A DNA stretch of 12,736 bases from Thiobacillus sp. UBA2597 (GCA_002339725.1 DDKN01000042.1:1-12736), one strand, 5' to 3'; positions 1 to 7,951 are shown, counted from the stretch's first letter. The notes: generated from the sequence alone by a model not told the origin. Made by a program: numbers and translations.

Positions 1-20
1 AAAGTAGGTCATCGTCAGAC
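1..20 (+). rRNA. rrf: 5S ribosomal RNA, 3' end only (partial)
   Basis: The first twenty bases match from memory the 3' terminus of betaproteobacterial 5S rRNA (the family form is AAAGTAGGTCATCGTCAGGC; here the last bases read GTCAGAC). In the intact molecule this tail pairs with the 5' end as helix I. The rest of the gene lies before the window, so length and the pairing partner cannot be checked. A strong intrinsic terminator 44 bases downstream fits the end of an rRNA operon. The exact 3' end is uncertain by one or two bases. Confidence 0.82.
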
Positions 21-35
21 TCTTATTCCAAGGAT

Positions 36-54
36 TATCCGGCAGCGCCGGATA
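36..54 (+). other. Hairpin between 5S rRNA and the rrn terminator
   Basis: TATCCGGC (36-43) pairs perfectly with GCCGGATA (47-54) around an AGC loop, giving an 8-bp stem. No T-run follows, so it is probably not itself the terminator. It may be a processing or 3'-trimming signal in the rRNA precursor, or part of a two-hairpin terminator. The structure is seen directly; the role is inferred. Confidence 0.55.
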
Positions 55-63
55 CCCTTAGCC

Positions 64-100
64 AAAAAGCCCCCCAGCTAGGCTCGGGGGCTTTTTATTT
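64..100 (+). terminator. Intrinsic terminator of the upstream rRNA operon
   Basis: AAAAAGCCCCC (64-74) is the exact reverse complement of GGGGGCTTTTT (86-96). The loop can add an AGC/GCT pair, and the tail continues ATTT. An 11-bp GC-cored stem with a T-run is a textbook Rho-independent terminator. The A-run on its left side means it could also work in the reverse direction. It separates the rRNA operon from the corB promoter that follows. Confidence 0.9.
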
Positions 101-119
101 GTCCGGTCAAGGCTGATTC

Positions 120-147
120 TTGACAGTCTGGTGTGCGGGCTTAAACT
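120..147 (+). promoter_or_regulatory. Sigma-70 type promoter for the corB-like gene
   Basis: A perfect -35 box TTGACA (120-125) is followed, after 16 bp, by TAAACT (142-147), which matches four of six bases of the -10 consensus. Transcription would start near 154, about 22 bases before the TTG start codon at 176. The position just after the rRNA terminator fits an independent promoter for corB and possibly the whole pil-coaE-zapD series. Confidence 0.6.
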
Positions 148-175
148 TTCAATTCCCCATCGATCGTGATTTCTC

Positions 176-1471
176 TTGGATAGCATCCCTCTCGGTGCGC
201 TGCTGATCGCGCTGGCCATCCTGCTCGTTGCCTCGGCCTTTTTTTCCAGCTCGGAGACGAGCCTGATGGCGGTCAATCGCTATCGGTTGAAAAACCTGGC
301 GAAGGCCGGGCATCGTGGCGCGCGACTGGCTGAACGCCTGCTGGCGCGCACCGACAAGCTGCTTGGCGTCATTCTGCTTGGCAATAATCTGGTCAATGCC
401 GCCGCCGCCGCTTTGGTTACCGTTATCGCCTTTCGTCTGTTTGGCGAGAACGAGCTCGCGCTGTCGCTGGCGACAGTCTGTGTGACCTTTCTGATTCTGG
501 TGTTTTCCGAAGTCACGCCGAAAGTCATGGGGGCGGCCTACCCCGAGCGCGTGGCGCCGGCGGTCAGCTACATCCTGGCGCCGTTGCTGAAATTGATGCA
601 GCCGGCGGTCTGGTTCATCAATCTCTTCGTCAATGGCTTGCTCAGGCTGCTGCATCTGCGCAGGCCGGATCTTGCCGCCGGCAGCGTGATGGGGGTGGAG
701 GAGTTGCGGACTTTGTTGGCGGAATCCGGCCATATGCTGCCCAAGGCGCATCGTGGCATTCTGCTCAACCTGTTCGAACTGGAGAAGATCACGGTGGATG
801 ACGTCATGCGGCCACGCAGCCAGATCGAGGCGCTTGACCTGCTGGCAGCGCCAGACGAGCTGTATCAGGAATTGGTCACCAGCCACCATGCGCGCCTGCC
901 GGTTTACGAGGGGGAACTGAACAATGTCGTCGGCGTGGTCAAAGTACGCCGGGTTCTCACCCACTGTGTCGATGGCAAGGTGGACATCGAGTCGTTGCGG
1001 GAACAAATCCGGCCTCCCTATTTCATACCGGCCGGCACACCCCTGTTGACTCAGCTGCATGCCTTTCAGGAAACGCACCAGACCTTCGGTTTGGTGGTCG
1101 ACGAATATGGCGATCTGCAGGGGTTGGTGACGGTCGATGACATTTTGGAAGAGATCGTGGGCGAGTTCGCCGTGGCTGCGCCGTTTCAACGCCCGATGGT
1201 GATCGCCGAGGAGGGCGGCGGCTGGCTGGTGGAGGGTTCCAGCAGCGTGAGAGAATTGAACCGCCGCCTTGGATTGGATCTGCCACTGGGCGGGGCGCGA
1301 ACCCTCAATGGCCTGATTCTCGAGCATTTGGAAGCGATGCCGGAGCCCGGCGTAAGCATCATGATCGCCGGCTACCCGACCGAAATCATTCAGGTGCAAG
1401 ATCGGATGGTGAAGACCGCGCGGATCTATCCGAGGCGGCAGGAGCCCTCGGCCGAGCCGGCCAGCCTTTGA
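176..1471 (+). CDS. corB: CorB/CNNM-family inner membrane protein with CBS pair and CorC domain (YfjD-like)
   Basis: This 431-residue protein matches the YfjD/CorB (HlyC/CorC, CNNM) family, which is linked to magnesium and cobalt transport or efflux; annotations as hemolysin are historical. The N-terminal DUF21 membrane domain (about 1-175) carries the family motifs SSSET (24-28), GNNLVN (69-74) and EVTPK (112-116). A CBS pair follows (about 207-325, starting at VDDVMRPRS), then a CorC/HlyC domain (about 338-418). Length is close to E. coli YfjD (about 428). The start is TTG: an in-frame TGA lies at 167-169, the next ATG would cut off the first membrane segment, and the N-terminus aligns with the family. 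No clear Shine-Dalgarno site is seen. It has its own promoter at 120-147, and no terminator separates it from pilB. The exact ion and direction of transport are not known. Confidence 0.88.
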   Translation: MDSIPLGALLIALAILLVASAFFSSSETSLMAVNRYRLKNLAKAGHRGARLAERLLARTDKLLGVILLGNNLVNAAAAALVTVIAFRLFGENELALSLATVCVTFLILVFSEVTPKVMGAAYPERVAPAVSYILAPLLKLMQPAVWFINLFVNGLLRLLHLRRPDLAAGSVMGVEELRTLLAESGHMLPKAHRGILLNLFELEKITVDDVMRPRSQIEALDLLAAPDELYQELVTSHHARLPVYEGELNNVVGVVKVRRVLTHCVDGKVDIESLREQIRPPYFIPAGTPLLTQLHAFQETHQTFGLVVDEYGDLQGLVTVDDILEEIVGEFAVAAPFQRPMVIAEEGGGWLVEGSSSVRELNRRLGLDLPLGGARTLNGLILEHLEAMPEPGVSIMIAGYPTEIIQVQDRMVKTARIYPRRQEPSAEPASL

Positions 1472-1537
1472 CTTCTGCCCTGGAGTTGCATTTAATAGCC
1501 GTATCTGACTGATTGACAATGGATAACGGAACAAAGG

Positions 1538-3259
1538 GTGGTCGCAGCCAACGCCTCTAACACCTTGACTGGATTGTGTCGCGCCTTGGTTCAGCATGGC
1601 CTGCTGAATCCGGAGGAAGGCCAGTCCCTGCAGGAGCAAGCCAGGTCGGCAGAGCAATCATTCCTGGCTTACATCGTAAGCACCCGGCGCTTCAGCCCGG
1701 CCCAGGTCGCCGCCTTTGCCTCCCAGACGTTTGGCTTGCCGTTCCTCGATCTGAACGCGATTGAGCCGGACGTCATCCCGCGCGTGATCAAGGACCCCGG
1801 CATTCTTGAGAAGCACCGGATCGTCCCCCTTGCCTTGCGGGGCAATCGCCTGTTCGTGGGAATTGCCGATCCCAGCAATTTGCAGGCGCTCGATGAGGTC
1901 AAGTTCCAGACCGGGCTGACGGTCGAGCCGGTGGTGGTGGAGGACGACAAGCTCAGCAAGCTGATCGCCAAGCTGGCTGAGGGCAGCCAGGAGAACGTTC
2001 TCAAATCGATCGAGGCCGAGGATCTCAACCTCGAATTCACCGATGAGGCGGCGCAAGTCGCGGCAGTGGATGAGGGGGCGGTCGATATCGACGATGCCCC
2101 GGTCGTGCGATATTTGCAGAAAATCATGCTGGACGCGATCAACTCCGGCGCTTCCGACATCCATTTCGAGCCCTACGAAAAGTTTTATCGCATCCGCTAT
2201 CGCATGGATGGGGTGTTGTATGAGATCGCGCAACCACCCCTGGCGATCAAGGACAAGATCGCTTCCCGGATCAAGGTGATATCCAAGCTCGACATCTCGG
2301 AGAAGCGGGTCCCACAGGACGGCCGCATCAAACTGGTGGTGTCGCGAAACAAGGCGATCGATTTCCGGGTGAGCACCCTGCCCACCCTGTATGGCGAAAA
2401 AATCGTCATGCGCATCCTCGACCCGAGCAGCGCGACCAAAGGGATCGAGTCGCTCGGTTACGAGCCACAACAGCTTGAGGCCCTGCTCCACGCGATCAAT
2501 CGCCCCTACGGTATGGTGCTGGTGACCGGCCCGACCGGAAGCGGCAAGACGGTGTCGCTCTACTCCTGCCTCAACATCCTGAACAAGCCGGACATCAACA
2601 TCAGCACGGTCGAGGACCCGGTGGAAATCCAGTTGCCGGGCATCAACCAGGTCAACGTCAACGACAAGGCGGGTCTTACTTTCGCGGCGGCATTGAAGGC
2701 CTTCCTGCGTCAGGATCCCGATATCATCATGGTGGGCGAGATTCGGGATCTCGAGACGGCCGAGATCGCCATCAAGGCGGCGCAGACCGGCCACATGGTA
2801 TTGTCCACCCTGCATACCAATGACGCACCGTCGACCCTGACCCGGCTGGCCAACATGGGGGTCGCCACATACAACGTCGCCGCCTCGGTGCTGCTGATCA
2901 CGGCCCAGCGCCTGGCGCGCCGGCTCTGCTCAAACTGCAAACGCCCGATCGACATCCCACCGGAGGCGCTGCTCAACGCCGGCTTTAGCGAAGCCGACCT
3001 GGACGGCTCCTGGCACGCTTATACCCCGGTCGGATGCGACGCCTGCAAACAGACCGGTTACAAGGGCCGGGTCGGCCTGTACCAGGTGATGCCGATCTCG
3101 GAAGAAATCAATCGACTGATCCTGAAAAATGGCAGCACCATGGATATCGCGGAGCAGGCCAAACGCGAAGGCGTGCTTGATCTGCGCCAGGCCGGCCTGC
3201 TCAAGGTCAAGGCCGGCATGACCTCGCTGGAAGAGGTTCTGTCAGTCACCAACGTATAA
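1538..3259 (+). CDS. pilB: Type IV pilus assembly ATPase PilB (GspE/PilB family)
   Basis: PilB is the cytoplasmic hexameric ATPase that powers pilus extension through PilC. The 573-residue protein has an N-terminal MshE-type domain (about 1-150). The catalytic core carries Walker A GPTGSGKT (331-338), an Asp box around STVEDPVE (356-363), Walker B DPDIIMVGEIRD (393-404) and a His box around STLHTNDAPS (423-432). Four cysteines (464, 467, 500, 503) form the zinc site typical of PilB/GspE and absent from the retraction ATPase PilT. The start is GTG at 1538: an in-frame TGA lies at 1514-1516, and the N-terminus aligns with betaproteobacterial PilB. A GGA lies about 7 bases upstream and AAAGG directly abuts the start, so the ribosome site is poor. 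pilC follows after 24 bp, so the two are probably co-transcribed. Confidence 0.96.
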   Translation: MVAANASNTLTGLCRALVQHGLLNPEEGQSLQEQARSAEQSFLAYIVSTRRFSPAQVAAFASQTFGLPFLDLNAIEPDVIPRVIKDPGILEKHRIVPLALRGNRLFVGIADPSNLQALDEVKFQTGLTVEPVVVEDDKLSKLIAKLAEGSQENVLKSIEAEDLNLEFTDEAAQVAAVDEGAVDIDDAPVVRYLQKIMLDAINSGASDIHFEPYEKFYRIRYRMDGVLYEIAQPPLAIKDKIASRIKVISKLDISEKRVPQDGRIKLVVSRNKAIDFRVSTLPTLYGEKIVMRILDPSSATKGIESLGYEPQQLEALLHAINRPYGMVLVTGPTGSGKTVSLYSCLNILNKPDINISTVEDPVEIQLPGINQVNVNDKAGLTFAAALKAFLRQDPDIIMVGEIRDLETAEIAIKAAQTGHMVLSTLHTNDAPSTLTRLANMGVATYNVAASVLLITAQRLARRLCSNCKRPIDIPPEALLNAGFSEADLDGSWHAYTPVGCDACKQTGYKGRVGLYQVMPISEEINRLILKNGSTMDIAEQAKREGVLDLRQAGLLKVKAGMTSLEEVLSVTNV

Positions 3260-3270
3260 GACGGGCAAGC

Positions 3271-3275
3271 AGGAG
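3271..3275 (+). promoter_or_regulatory. Ribosome binding site of pilC
   Basis: AGGAG lies 8 bases before the ATG of pilC at 3284. It is one of only two clear Shine-Dalgarno sites in the window and fixes the pilC start. Confidence 0.8.
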
Positions 3276-3283
3276 ATCAAAAG

Positions 3284-4504
3284 ATGGCGGTTGCCAAGGC
3301 TGCTGCGAAGCAATTCACCTTCCTCTATGAGGGCACCGACAAGACCGGCAAGCGGGTCAAGGGCCAGTTGCTGGCCGGGGGGGAGACCATGGTGCGTGAC
3401 GTCCTGCGGCGTCAGGGCATCGTGGTGCAAAAGATCAAGAAACAGAGCCGGCTGGCCGGCGCCGGCAAGAAGATCACCGAGAAGGACATCGCCTTGTTCA
3501 CCCGGCAGCTGGCGACCATGATGAAGGCGGGGGTGCCCCTGCTGCAGTCGTTCGAGATCACTGCCCGCAGCCATGCCAATCCGGCGGTGCAAAAGCTGCT
3601 GGGCGAAATCAAGGCCGATATTGAAACCGGTACTGGCCTGAGCCAGGCCTTCCGCAAACACCCCAAATATTTCGACAGCTTGTTTTGCAACCTGGTCGCC
3701 GCCGGTGAGCAGGCCGGCATCATGGATACGGTGCTGGACCGGCTCGCCATCTACAAGGAAAAAATGCTGGCGATCAAGGGCAAGATCAAGTCGGCCCTGA
3801 TGTACCCGGCTATCGTGATCGTGGTGGCCTTCGTCATCACCGCCGGCATCATGATTTTCGTCATCCCGGCCTTCAAGCAGCTGTTCGAAAGCAGCGGCGG
3901 CGAGCTGCCGGCCTTGACCCAGATGGTGATGGATTTCTCCGACCTGTTCGTCGAGTACTGGTGGCTGATCTTTCTTTCGATCGGTGCCGGGGTGGTCAGC
4001 TTCGTCGAGGCAGTGAAGCGCTCGCCCAAATTCGCCGCTCAGGTGGATGCCTGGGTACTCAAGCTGCCGGTGTTCGGTGCCATCATCGAAAAGGCCACCA
4101 TCGCCCGCTGGGCGCGGACCTTTTCCTCGCTGTTCGCTGCCGGGGTGCCGATGGTCGAGGCGTTGGACTCGGTGGCCGGGGCATCGGGCAATGCGGTCTA
4201 TTACGACGCCACCATGAAGATCAAAAGCCAGGTGGCAACCGGCACCAATCTTACTGCGGCCCTGCAGGACGCCAAGATCTTTCCCAATATGCTGGTGCAG
4301 ATGGTTTCGATCGGCGAGGAATCCGGCTCGCTCGACAGCATGCTGGGCAAGGTGGCCGACTTCTACGAGCGCGAGGTGGATGATGCGGTCGATGCCCTGT
4401 CGAGTTTGATGGAGCCTTTGATCATGGTGATCCTCGGCAGCCTGATCGGTACCATCGTGGTCGCCATGTACCTGCCGATCTTCAAGATGGGCAGCACGGT
4501 TTGA
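3284..4504 (+). CDS. pilC: Type IV pilus inner membrane platform protein PilC (GspF family)
   Basis: PilC is the inner membrane platform on which PilB acts to add pilins to the growing fibre. The 406-residue protein contains two T2SSF domains, about residues 70-193 and 273-395. Each carries the repeated pattern of family motifs: FTRQLATMMKAGVPLLQ (72-88) and FSSLFAAGVPMVEAL (280-294), then NLVAAGEQAGIMD (136-148) and QMVSIGEESGSLD (339-351). Predicted membrane segments are near 172-195, 226-243 and 378-398. The ATG start follows a good AGGAG. Length matches the family (about 400-410). It lies between pilB and pilD as in the classical pilBCD operon. No oddity is seen. Confidence 0.96.
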   Translation: MAVAKAAAKQFTFLYEGTDKTGKRVKGQLLAGGETMVRDVLRRQGIVVQKIKKQSRLAGAGKKITEKDIALFTRQLATMMKAGVPLLQSFEITARSHANPAVQKLLGEIKADIETGTGLSQAFRKHPKYFDSLFCNLVAAGEQAGIMDTVLDRLAIYKEKMLAIKGKIKSALMYPAIVIVVAFVITAGIMIFVIPAFKQLFESSGGELPALTQMVMDFSDLFVEYWWLIFLSIGAGVVSFVEAVKRSPKFAAQVDAWVLKLPVFGAIIEKATIARWARTFSSLFAAGVPMVEALDSVAGASGNAVYYDATMKIKSQVATGTNLTAALQDAKIFPNMLVQMVSIGEESGSLDSMLGKVADFYEREVDDAVDALSSLMEPLIMVILGSLIGTIVVAMYLPIFKMGSTV

Positions 4505-4538
4505 GCGCTGCCATGTCCCGGTTTGCGCCCGTCGTCCG

Positions 4539-5387
4539 ATGATGGCCATGTACGAGCAGGCAGGCTACCTGACCGGTCTGGCTGTCCTGTTTGGTCTGGT
4601 GATCGGCAGCTTTCTCAATGTGGTGATTCATCGCCTGCCCCAGATGCTGGATAGGCAGTGGCGCGCGCATTGTGCCGAGCTCAGGGGCGAGCAAATGCCG
4701 GCTGCGGCGCCATACAACCTGCTGGTGCCTGGCTCGAGCTGCCCGGCCTGTGGCCATCGCATCGCCTGGTACCAGAACATCCCGCTTTTGAGTTATCTGC
4801 TGCTCAAGGGGCGCTGCGCCGCCTGTCAGGCCCCGATCGCCTGGCGTTATCCCGCGGTCGAGTTGATCACGGCGCTGCTGTTCGGTTTTGCGGCCTGGCA
4901 GTTCGGGGCGGACGGCCGCACGCTGGCGGCCCTGATCCTGCTGGCGCTGCTGATTGTTTTGGCCTTCATCGATTTTGACACCTATCTGCTGCCGGACAAC
5001 CTGACCCTGCTTTTGCTCTGGCTCGGCCTGGCATTCAATCTGCAAGCCCTGTTCGTGCCGATCGAACAGGCCGTGCTCGGTGCGATGGCGGGTTATCTCA
5101 GCCTGTGGGCCGTGTACTGGCTGTTCAAACTGGCCACCGGCAAGGAAGGCATGGGCTATGGCGACTTCAAGCTGCTCGCTGCCCTGGGTGCCTGGCTTGG
5201 CTGGAAGATGTTGTTGCCCATAGTGTTGACGGCCAGTGTGCTTGGCGCCGCGATTGGCATCGGCCTGATCCTGTTCGCCGGACGCGACCGGGCTCGCCCC
5301 ATCCCGTTCGGTCCTTACCTGGTGCTGGGCAGCATCGTCTGTCTGTTCTGGGGGCCGGTCCTGGTCCGGCTCTATCTCCCGGTCTGA
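4539..5387 (+). CDS. pilD: Prepilin peptidase / N-methyltransferase PilD
   Basis: PilD is a polytopic inner membrane aspartyl protease that removes the leader of type IV prepilins and pseudopilins and methylates the new N-terminus. The 282-residue protein shows the N-terminal methyltransferase-associated region with GSFLNVVIHRLP (23-34) and the zinc tetracysteine C68-x2-C71...C93-x2-C96. The catalytic Asp motif is at FIDFDTYLLPD (143-153) and the GxGD motif at GYGD (206-209). About eight hydrophobic segments are visible. Three in-frame ATGs (4539, 4542, 4548) are possible starts and no Shine-Dalgarno site discriminates between them. The gene starts 34 bp after pilC and its stop is 4 bp before coaE. 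No pilin gene is in the window, so its substrates are encoded elsewhere. It may also serve a type II secretion system. Confidence 0.96.
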   Translation: MMAMYEQAGYLTGLAVLFGLVIGSFLNVVIHRLPQMLDRQWRAHCAELRGEQMPAAAPYNLLVPGSSCPACGHRIAWYQNIPLLSYLLLKGRCAACQAPIAWRYPAVELITALLFGFAAWQFGADGRTLAALILLALLIVLAFIDFDTYLLPDNLTLLLLWLGLAFNLQALFVPIEQAVLGAMAGYLSLWAVYWLFKLATGKEGMGYGDFKLLAALGAWLGWKMLLPIVLTASVLGAAIGIGLILFAGRDRARPIPFGPYLVLGSIVCLFWGPVLVRLYLPV

Positions 5388-5391
5388 CGCC

Positions 5392-6024
5392 TTGGCTGCG
5401 CGTCGTCCTTTCTGCATCGGCCTGACCGGCGGCATCGGCTCGGGCAAGAGTACAGTGGCCGAATTGTTCGCCGGCCTGGGGGTGGCGATCATCGACACCG
5501 ATCAGATTGCACGCGAGCTCACCCGGCCGGGCGGGGCGGCCCTGCCCGCCATTCGCGATGCATTCGGTGCCGAGGTGATCGGGCCGGATGGCGGTCTGGA
5601 GCGGGCGCGCATGCGGGCCCGGGTTTTCACCCAAAGTGATGATCGACGTCGTTTGGAGGCGATCCTGCACCCGATGATCCGGGCCGAGGCGGAGCGCCGC
5701 TTGCTGGCCGAGCAGCTGGCGCCCTACGTCCTGCTGGTGGTGCCCTTGCTGGTCGAGACCGGTGCCTATGGCCAGCTGATCGACCGCGTGCTGGTGGTCG
5801 ATTGCGATGAGGCCACCCAGTTGCAGCGCATTCAAAGCCGTGGCCTGAGCGAGACCGAGGCGCGTGCCATCATCGCCGCCCAGGCCTCGCGTCAGGCGCG
5901 GCTGGCTGCCGCCGACGACGTGCTAAAGAACGATGGCCCGCTGGAACGACTGCGCCGCGAGGTCGAGGTGCTGCATCAGAAATATCAGAAAATGGCCCGG
6001 GCCAGGGCGCAAAGCATTGCATAA
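5392..6024 (+). CDS. coaE: Dephospho-CoA kinase
   Basis: CoaE performs the last step of coenzyme A synthesis, ATP-dependent phosphorylation of the 3'-hydroxyl of dephospho-CoA. The 210-residue protein has the Walker A loop GGIGSGKS (13-20) and the conserved IIDTDQIARELTRPG block (33-47), whose Asp37 corresponds to the catalytic Asp near residue 33 in E. coli. It also has HPMIR (near 94-98) and a lid region rich in arginine. Length equals the family norm (about 200-206). The start is TTG, only 4 bp after the pilD stop and without a Shine-Dalgarno site, so translation is probably coupled to pilD. The frame is also open upstream into pilD, so a slightly earlier start cannot be excluded. The pilD-coaE-zapD order is well known in beta- and gammaproteobacteria. 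Confidence 0.95.
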   Translation: MAARRPFCIGLTGGIGSGKSTVAELFAGLGVAIIDTDQIARELTRPGGAALPAIRDAFGAEVIGPDGGLERARMRARVFTQSDDRRRLEAILHPMIRAEAERRLLAEQLAPYVLLVVPLLVETGAYGQLIDRVLVVDCDEATQLQRIQSRGLSETEARAIIAAQASRQARLAAADDVLKNDGPLERLRREVEVLHQKYQKMARARAQSIA

Positions 6025-6046
6025 ACCGCGAACCTTCCTGCACAAT
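6017..6046 (+). promoter_or_regulatory. Weak candidate promoter upstream of zapD
   Basis: TTGCAT (6017-6022) and CACAAT (6041-6046) are separated by 18 bp, with three and four matches to the -35 and -10 consensus. They span the coaE stop codon and the start of the 59-bp coaE-zapD gap, the longest gap within the pilC-pilD-coaE-zapD series. This could give zapD some expression independent of the pilus operon. The match is weak. Confidence 0.2.
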
Positions 6047-6083
6047 CGGCAGTCAATGCGGGATAACCATCGGGCTGCCTGGC

Positions 6084-6842
6084 TTGCCGATCACATACGA
6101 ATTTCCACTCCACGAACGCATCCGCACCTGGCTCAGGCTGGAGGATTTGTTCGACAAGGTGCAATATTTCATCAGCATGGACAGTCCCCGCGCGCACCAT
6201 GCTGCCTTGCTTTCCCTGTTCGAACTGGCCGAAGTCACGGCACGGCCTGAGCTCAAGAGCGAGCTGATCCAGGAGCTCGAGCGCCAGAAGTCGGGCCTGG
6301 AGGGACTGCGCAGCAATCCGGCGGTCGACCAGGCGCGGCTCGATGCGGTGCTGGCCGAGATCGCCTCCAACCTGTCCGATTTACATGGCATCAGCGGCAA
6401 GGTCGGTCAGCACCTGCGCGAGAACGACTGGCTGGCCGGCATCAAGAGCCGCTCCAGCCTGCCCGGCGGGGTGTGCGGTTTCGATGTGCCGTGCTATCAG
6501 CACTGGTTGCACCAGCCCTGGGTCGAACGGGCGACCGACCTGAACGAGTGGCTTGCCCCGACCCTGCCCATCCGCAATGCGGTTACCCAGGTCTTGCGCA
6601 TCCTGCGCGACAGCGGTCATGCCGCGCGCCATGTCGCGGCGGCGGGGGCATTTCAACTGATGCTGGGCGGGCGGACCGCGCATCTGGTGCGGGTGGAGGT
6701 TGACGACAGCGTGCCCTGTGCACCCGAGATCAGCGCCAACAAATATGCGATCAATATCCGCTTCGTCCAGCCGGAAAAATCACAAAAACCGAAACCCTGC
6801 GATCAGGATGTGAGTTTTTCGCTCACCCTGTGCAATCTCTAG
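6084..6842 (+). CDS. zapD: Cell division protein ZapD (Z-ring associated, DUF1342/YacF)
   Basis: ZapD binds the FtsZ C-terminus and bundles FtsZ filaments, which stabilises the cytokinetic ring. The 252-residue protein begins with the family pattern ITYEFPLHERIRTWLRLEDL (3-22), followed by a mainly helical region and then NDWL (114-117), LPGGVCGFDVPCYQHWL (126-142) and the C-terminal CDQDVSFSLTLCNL (239-252), all typical of ZapD. E. coli ZapD is about 247 residues. The start is TTG, as no in-frame ATG or GTG is present nearby and the family N-terminus begins here; no good ribosome site is seen. The usual neighbour yacG does not follow. Instead the stop codon is 8 bp from the convergent anmK stop. 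Confidence 0.93.
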   Translation: MPITYEFPLHERIRTWLRLEDLFDKVQYFISMDSPRAHHAALLSLFELAEVTARPELKSELIQELERQKSGLEGLRSNPAVDQARLDAVLAEIASNLSDLHGISGKVGQHLRENDWLAGIKSRSSLPGGVCGFDVPCYQHWLHQPWVERATDLNEWLAPTLPIRNAVTQVLRILRDSGHAARHVAAAGAFQLMLGGRTAHLVRVEVDDSVPCAPEISANKYAINIRFVQPEKSQKPKPCDQDVSFSLTLCNL

Positions 6843-6850
6843 GGCCTGTC

Positions 6851-7951
6851 TCAGGCAGGGTAGATCGCGCCCAGCAGCCGGGGTCCGGCCGCCCCGGTCA
6901 CCTCGGGCAGGTTGCCCGGTTTGCCCTCGATCGTCCTGGCGGCCAACCAGGCGAAGGCCATGGCCTCGACCCAGTCGACCCCCACCCCCAATGCGTCGGT
7001 CAGGCCGATCTCGACACCCTTGAGCCTGGCGCGCAGGCTGGCCTTCAACATCGGGTTGTGGGCCCCGCCGCCACACAGAAAAAGCTGCTGGGTGTGCGGA
7101 CAGTGCAGGCGCAGGGCGTGGGTGATCGCGGCGGCGGTGAATTCGAGCAGGGTGCGCAGGACATCGGCTGGCACCTCCTGGCCGCTCAGCAGGCTATCGA
7201 GCCAGGCCAGGTTGAATTCCTCGCGTCCGGCGCTCTTGGGTGGCGCACTGGCCAGGAAAGGGTGTGCGAGCAGGCGTTCGAGCAGACCGGGCAGGACCTC
7301 GCCCTGGCTCGCCAGCATGCCGTCGGCGTCATAGGCCTGATACCAGTGGCGCTGGACCCAGGCGTCCATCAGCATGTTGCCGGGCCCGCAGTCGAAGCCG
7401 GTGACCGGGCCGGCAGGCGGCAGGTAGGTCAGGTTGGCGATGCCGCCGATATTGACGATGGTGCGTGGGATATTGGCATCGCGAAACACGGCGGCGTGGA
7501 AGGCGGGTACCAGGGGCGCCCCCTGACCACCCGCGGCGATGTCCCGGCTGCGGAAGTCGGCCACCACGCTGATGCCGCTGCGTTCAGCCAGGCGGGCGGC
7601 ATTGACCAGTTGCAGGGTGTAACCATCGGCCGGCCGATGCCGCACTGTCTGGCCATGGCAGCCGATGGCACGAATGGCGCGGGCGGGCAACTGCGCCTTG
7701 GCTAGGAGTTGGCTCACGCCGTCGGCGTAAAGATCGGCCAATTGGTTGGCCAGACGCGCGGCCCGGTCCAATTCGTTGACCGACGGTTCATGCAAGGCGA
7801 GCAGGTCTTGGCGCAGGGCGTCTGGGTAGGGCAGCCAATGGCTGGCGAGCAGGGCGGGCGCCGGCTGCATCGAAACGATGACGGCATCGACCCCGTCCAG
7901 GCTGGTGCCTGACATCAGGCCGATGAACAAATCTTGCCGGGAGGAATTCAA
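6851..7951 (-). CDS. anmK: Anhydro-N-acetylmuramic acid kinase
   Basis: AnmK cleaves and phosphorylates 1,6-anhydro-MurNAc to MurNAc-6-phosphate, a cytoplasmic step in recycling of murein released by lytic transglycosylases. The 366-residue protein carries the ATP-binding GLMSGTSLDGVDAV (11-24), GCHGQTVRH (97-105), VADFRSRDIAAGGQGAPL (130-147), NIGGIANLT (167-175) and FDCGPGNMLMDAW (186-198); Asp187 probably matches the catalytic Asp182 of the P. aeruginosa enzyme. Length is normal (about 360-370). The start is TTG at 7951, forming TTGA with the stop of the upstream peptidase gene, so translation is likely coupled. The next possible start would remove part of the nucleotide-binding motif region. 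It converges with zapD with only 8 bp between stops. Confidence 0.95.
   Translation of the reverse strand: MNSSRQDLFIGLMSGTSLDGVDAVIVSMQPAPALLASHWLPYPDALRQDLLALHEPSVNELDRAARLANQLADLYADGVSQLLAKAQLPARAIRAIGCHGQTVRHRPADGYTLQLVNAARLAERSGISVVADFRSRDIAAGGQGAPLVPAFHAAVFRDANIPRTIVNIGGIANLTYLPPAGPVTGFDCGPGNMLMDAWVQRHWYQAYDADGMLASQGEVLPGLLERLLAHPFLASAPPKSAGREEFNLAWLDSLLSGQEVPADVLRTLLEFTAAAITHALRLHCPHTQQLFLCGGGAHNPMLKASLRARLKGVEIGLTDALGVGVDWVEAMAFAWLAARTIEGKPGNLPEVTGAAGPRLLGAIYPA

Noticed and set aside
149..1657. 502-codon open frame antisense to the corB-like gene
   Set aside because: It reads like low-complexity, glutamine- and arginine-rich sequence with no family resemblance, and lies opposite a clear conserved gene. 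Such frames are common in GC-rich DNA.
3242..4549. 435-codon open frame antisense to pilC
   Set aside because: It lies entirely opposite a well-conserved gene and its sequence is rich in His, Gln and Asp without any recognisable domain; it is a mirror of pilC codon bias.
6844..6856. Bidirectional terminator between zapD and anmK
   Set aside because: GCCTG/CAGGC forms only a 5-bp stem with a three-base loop and no T-run on either strand, and it overlaps the anmK stop codon.
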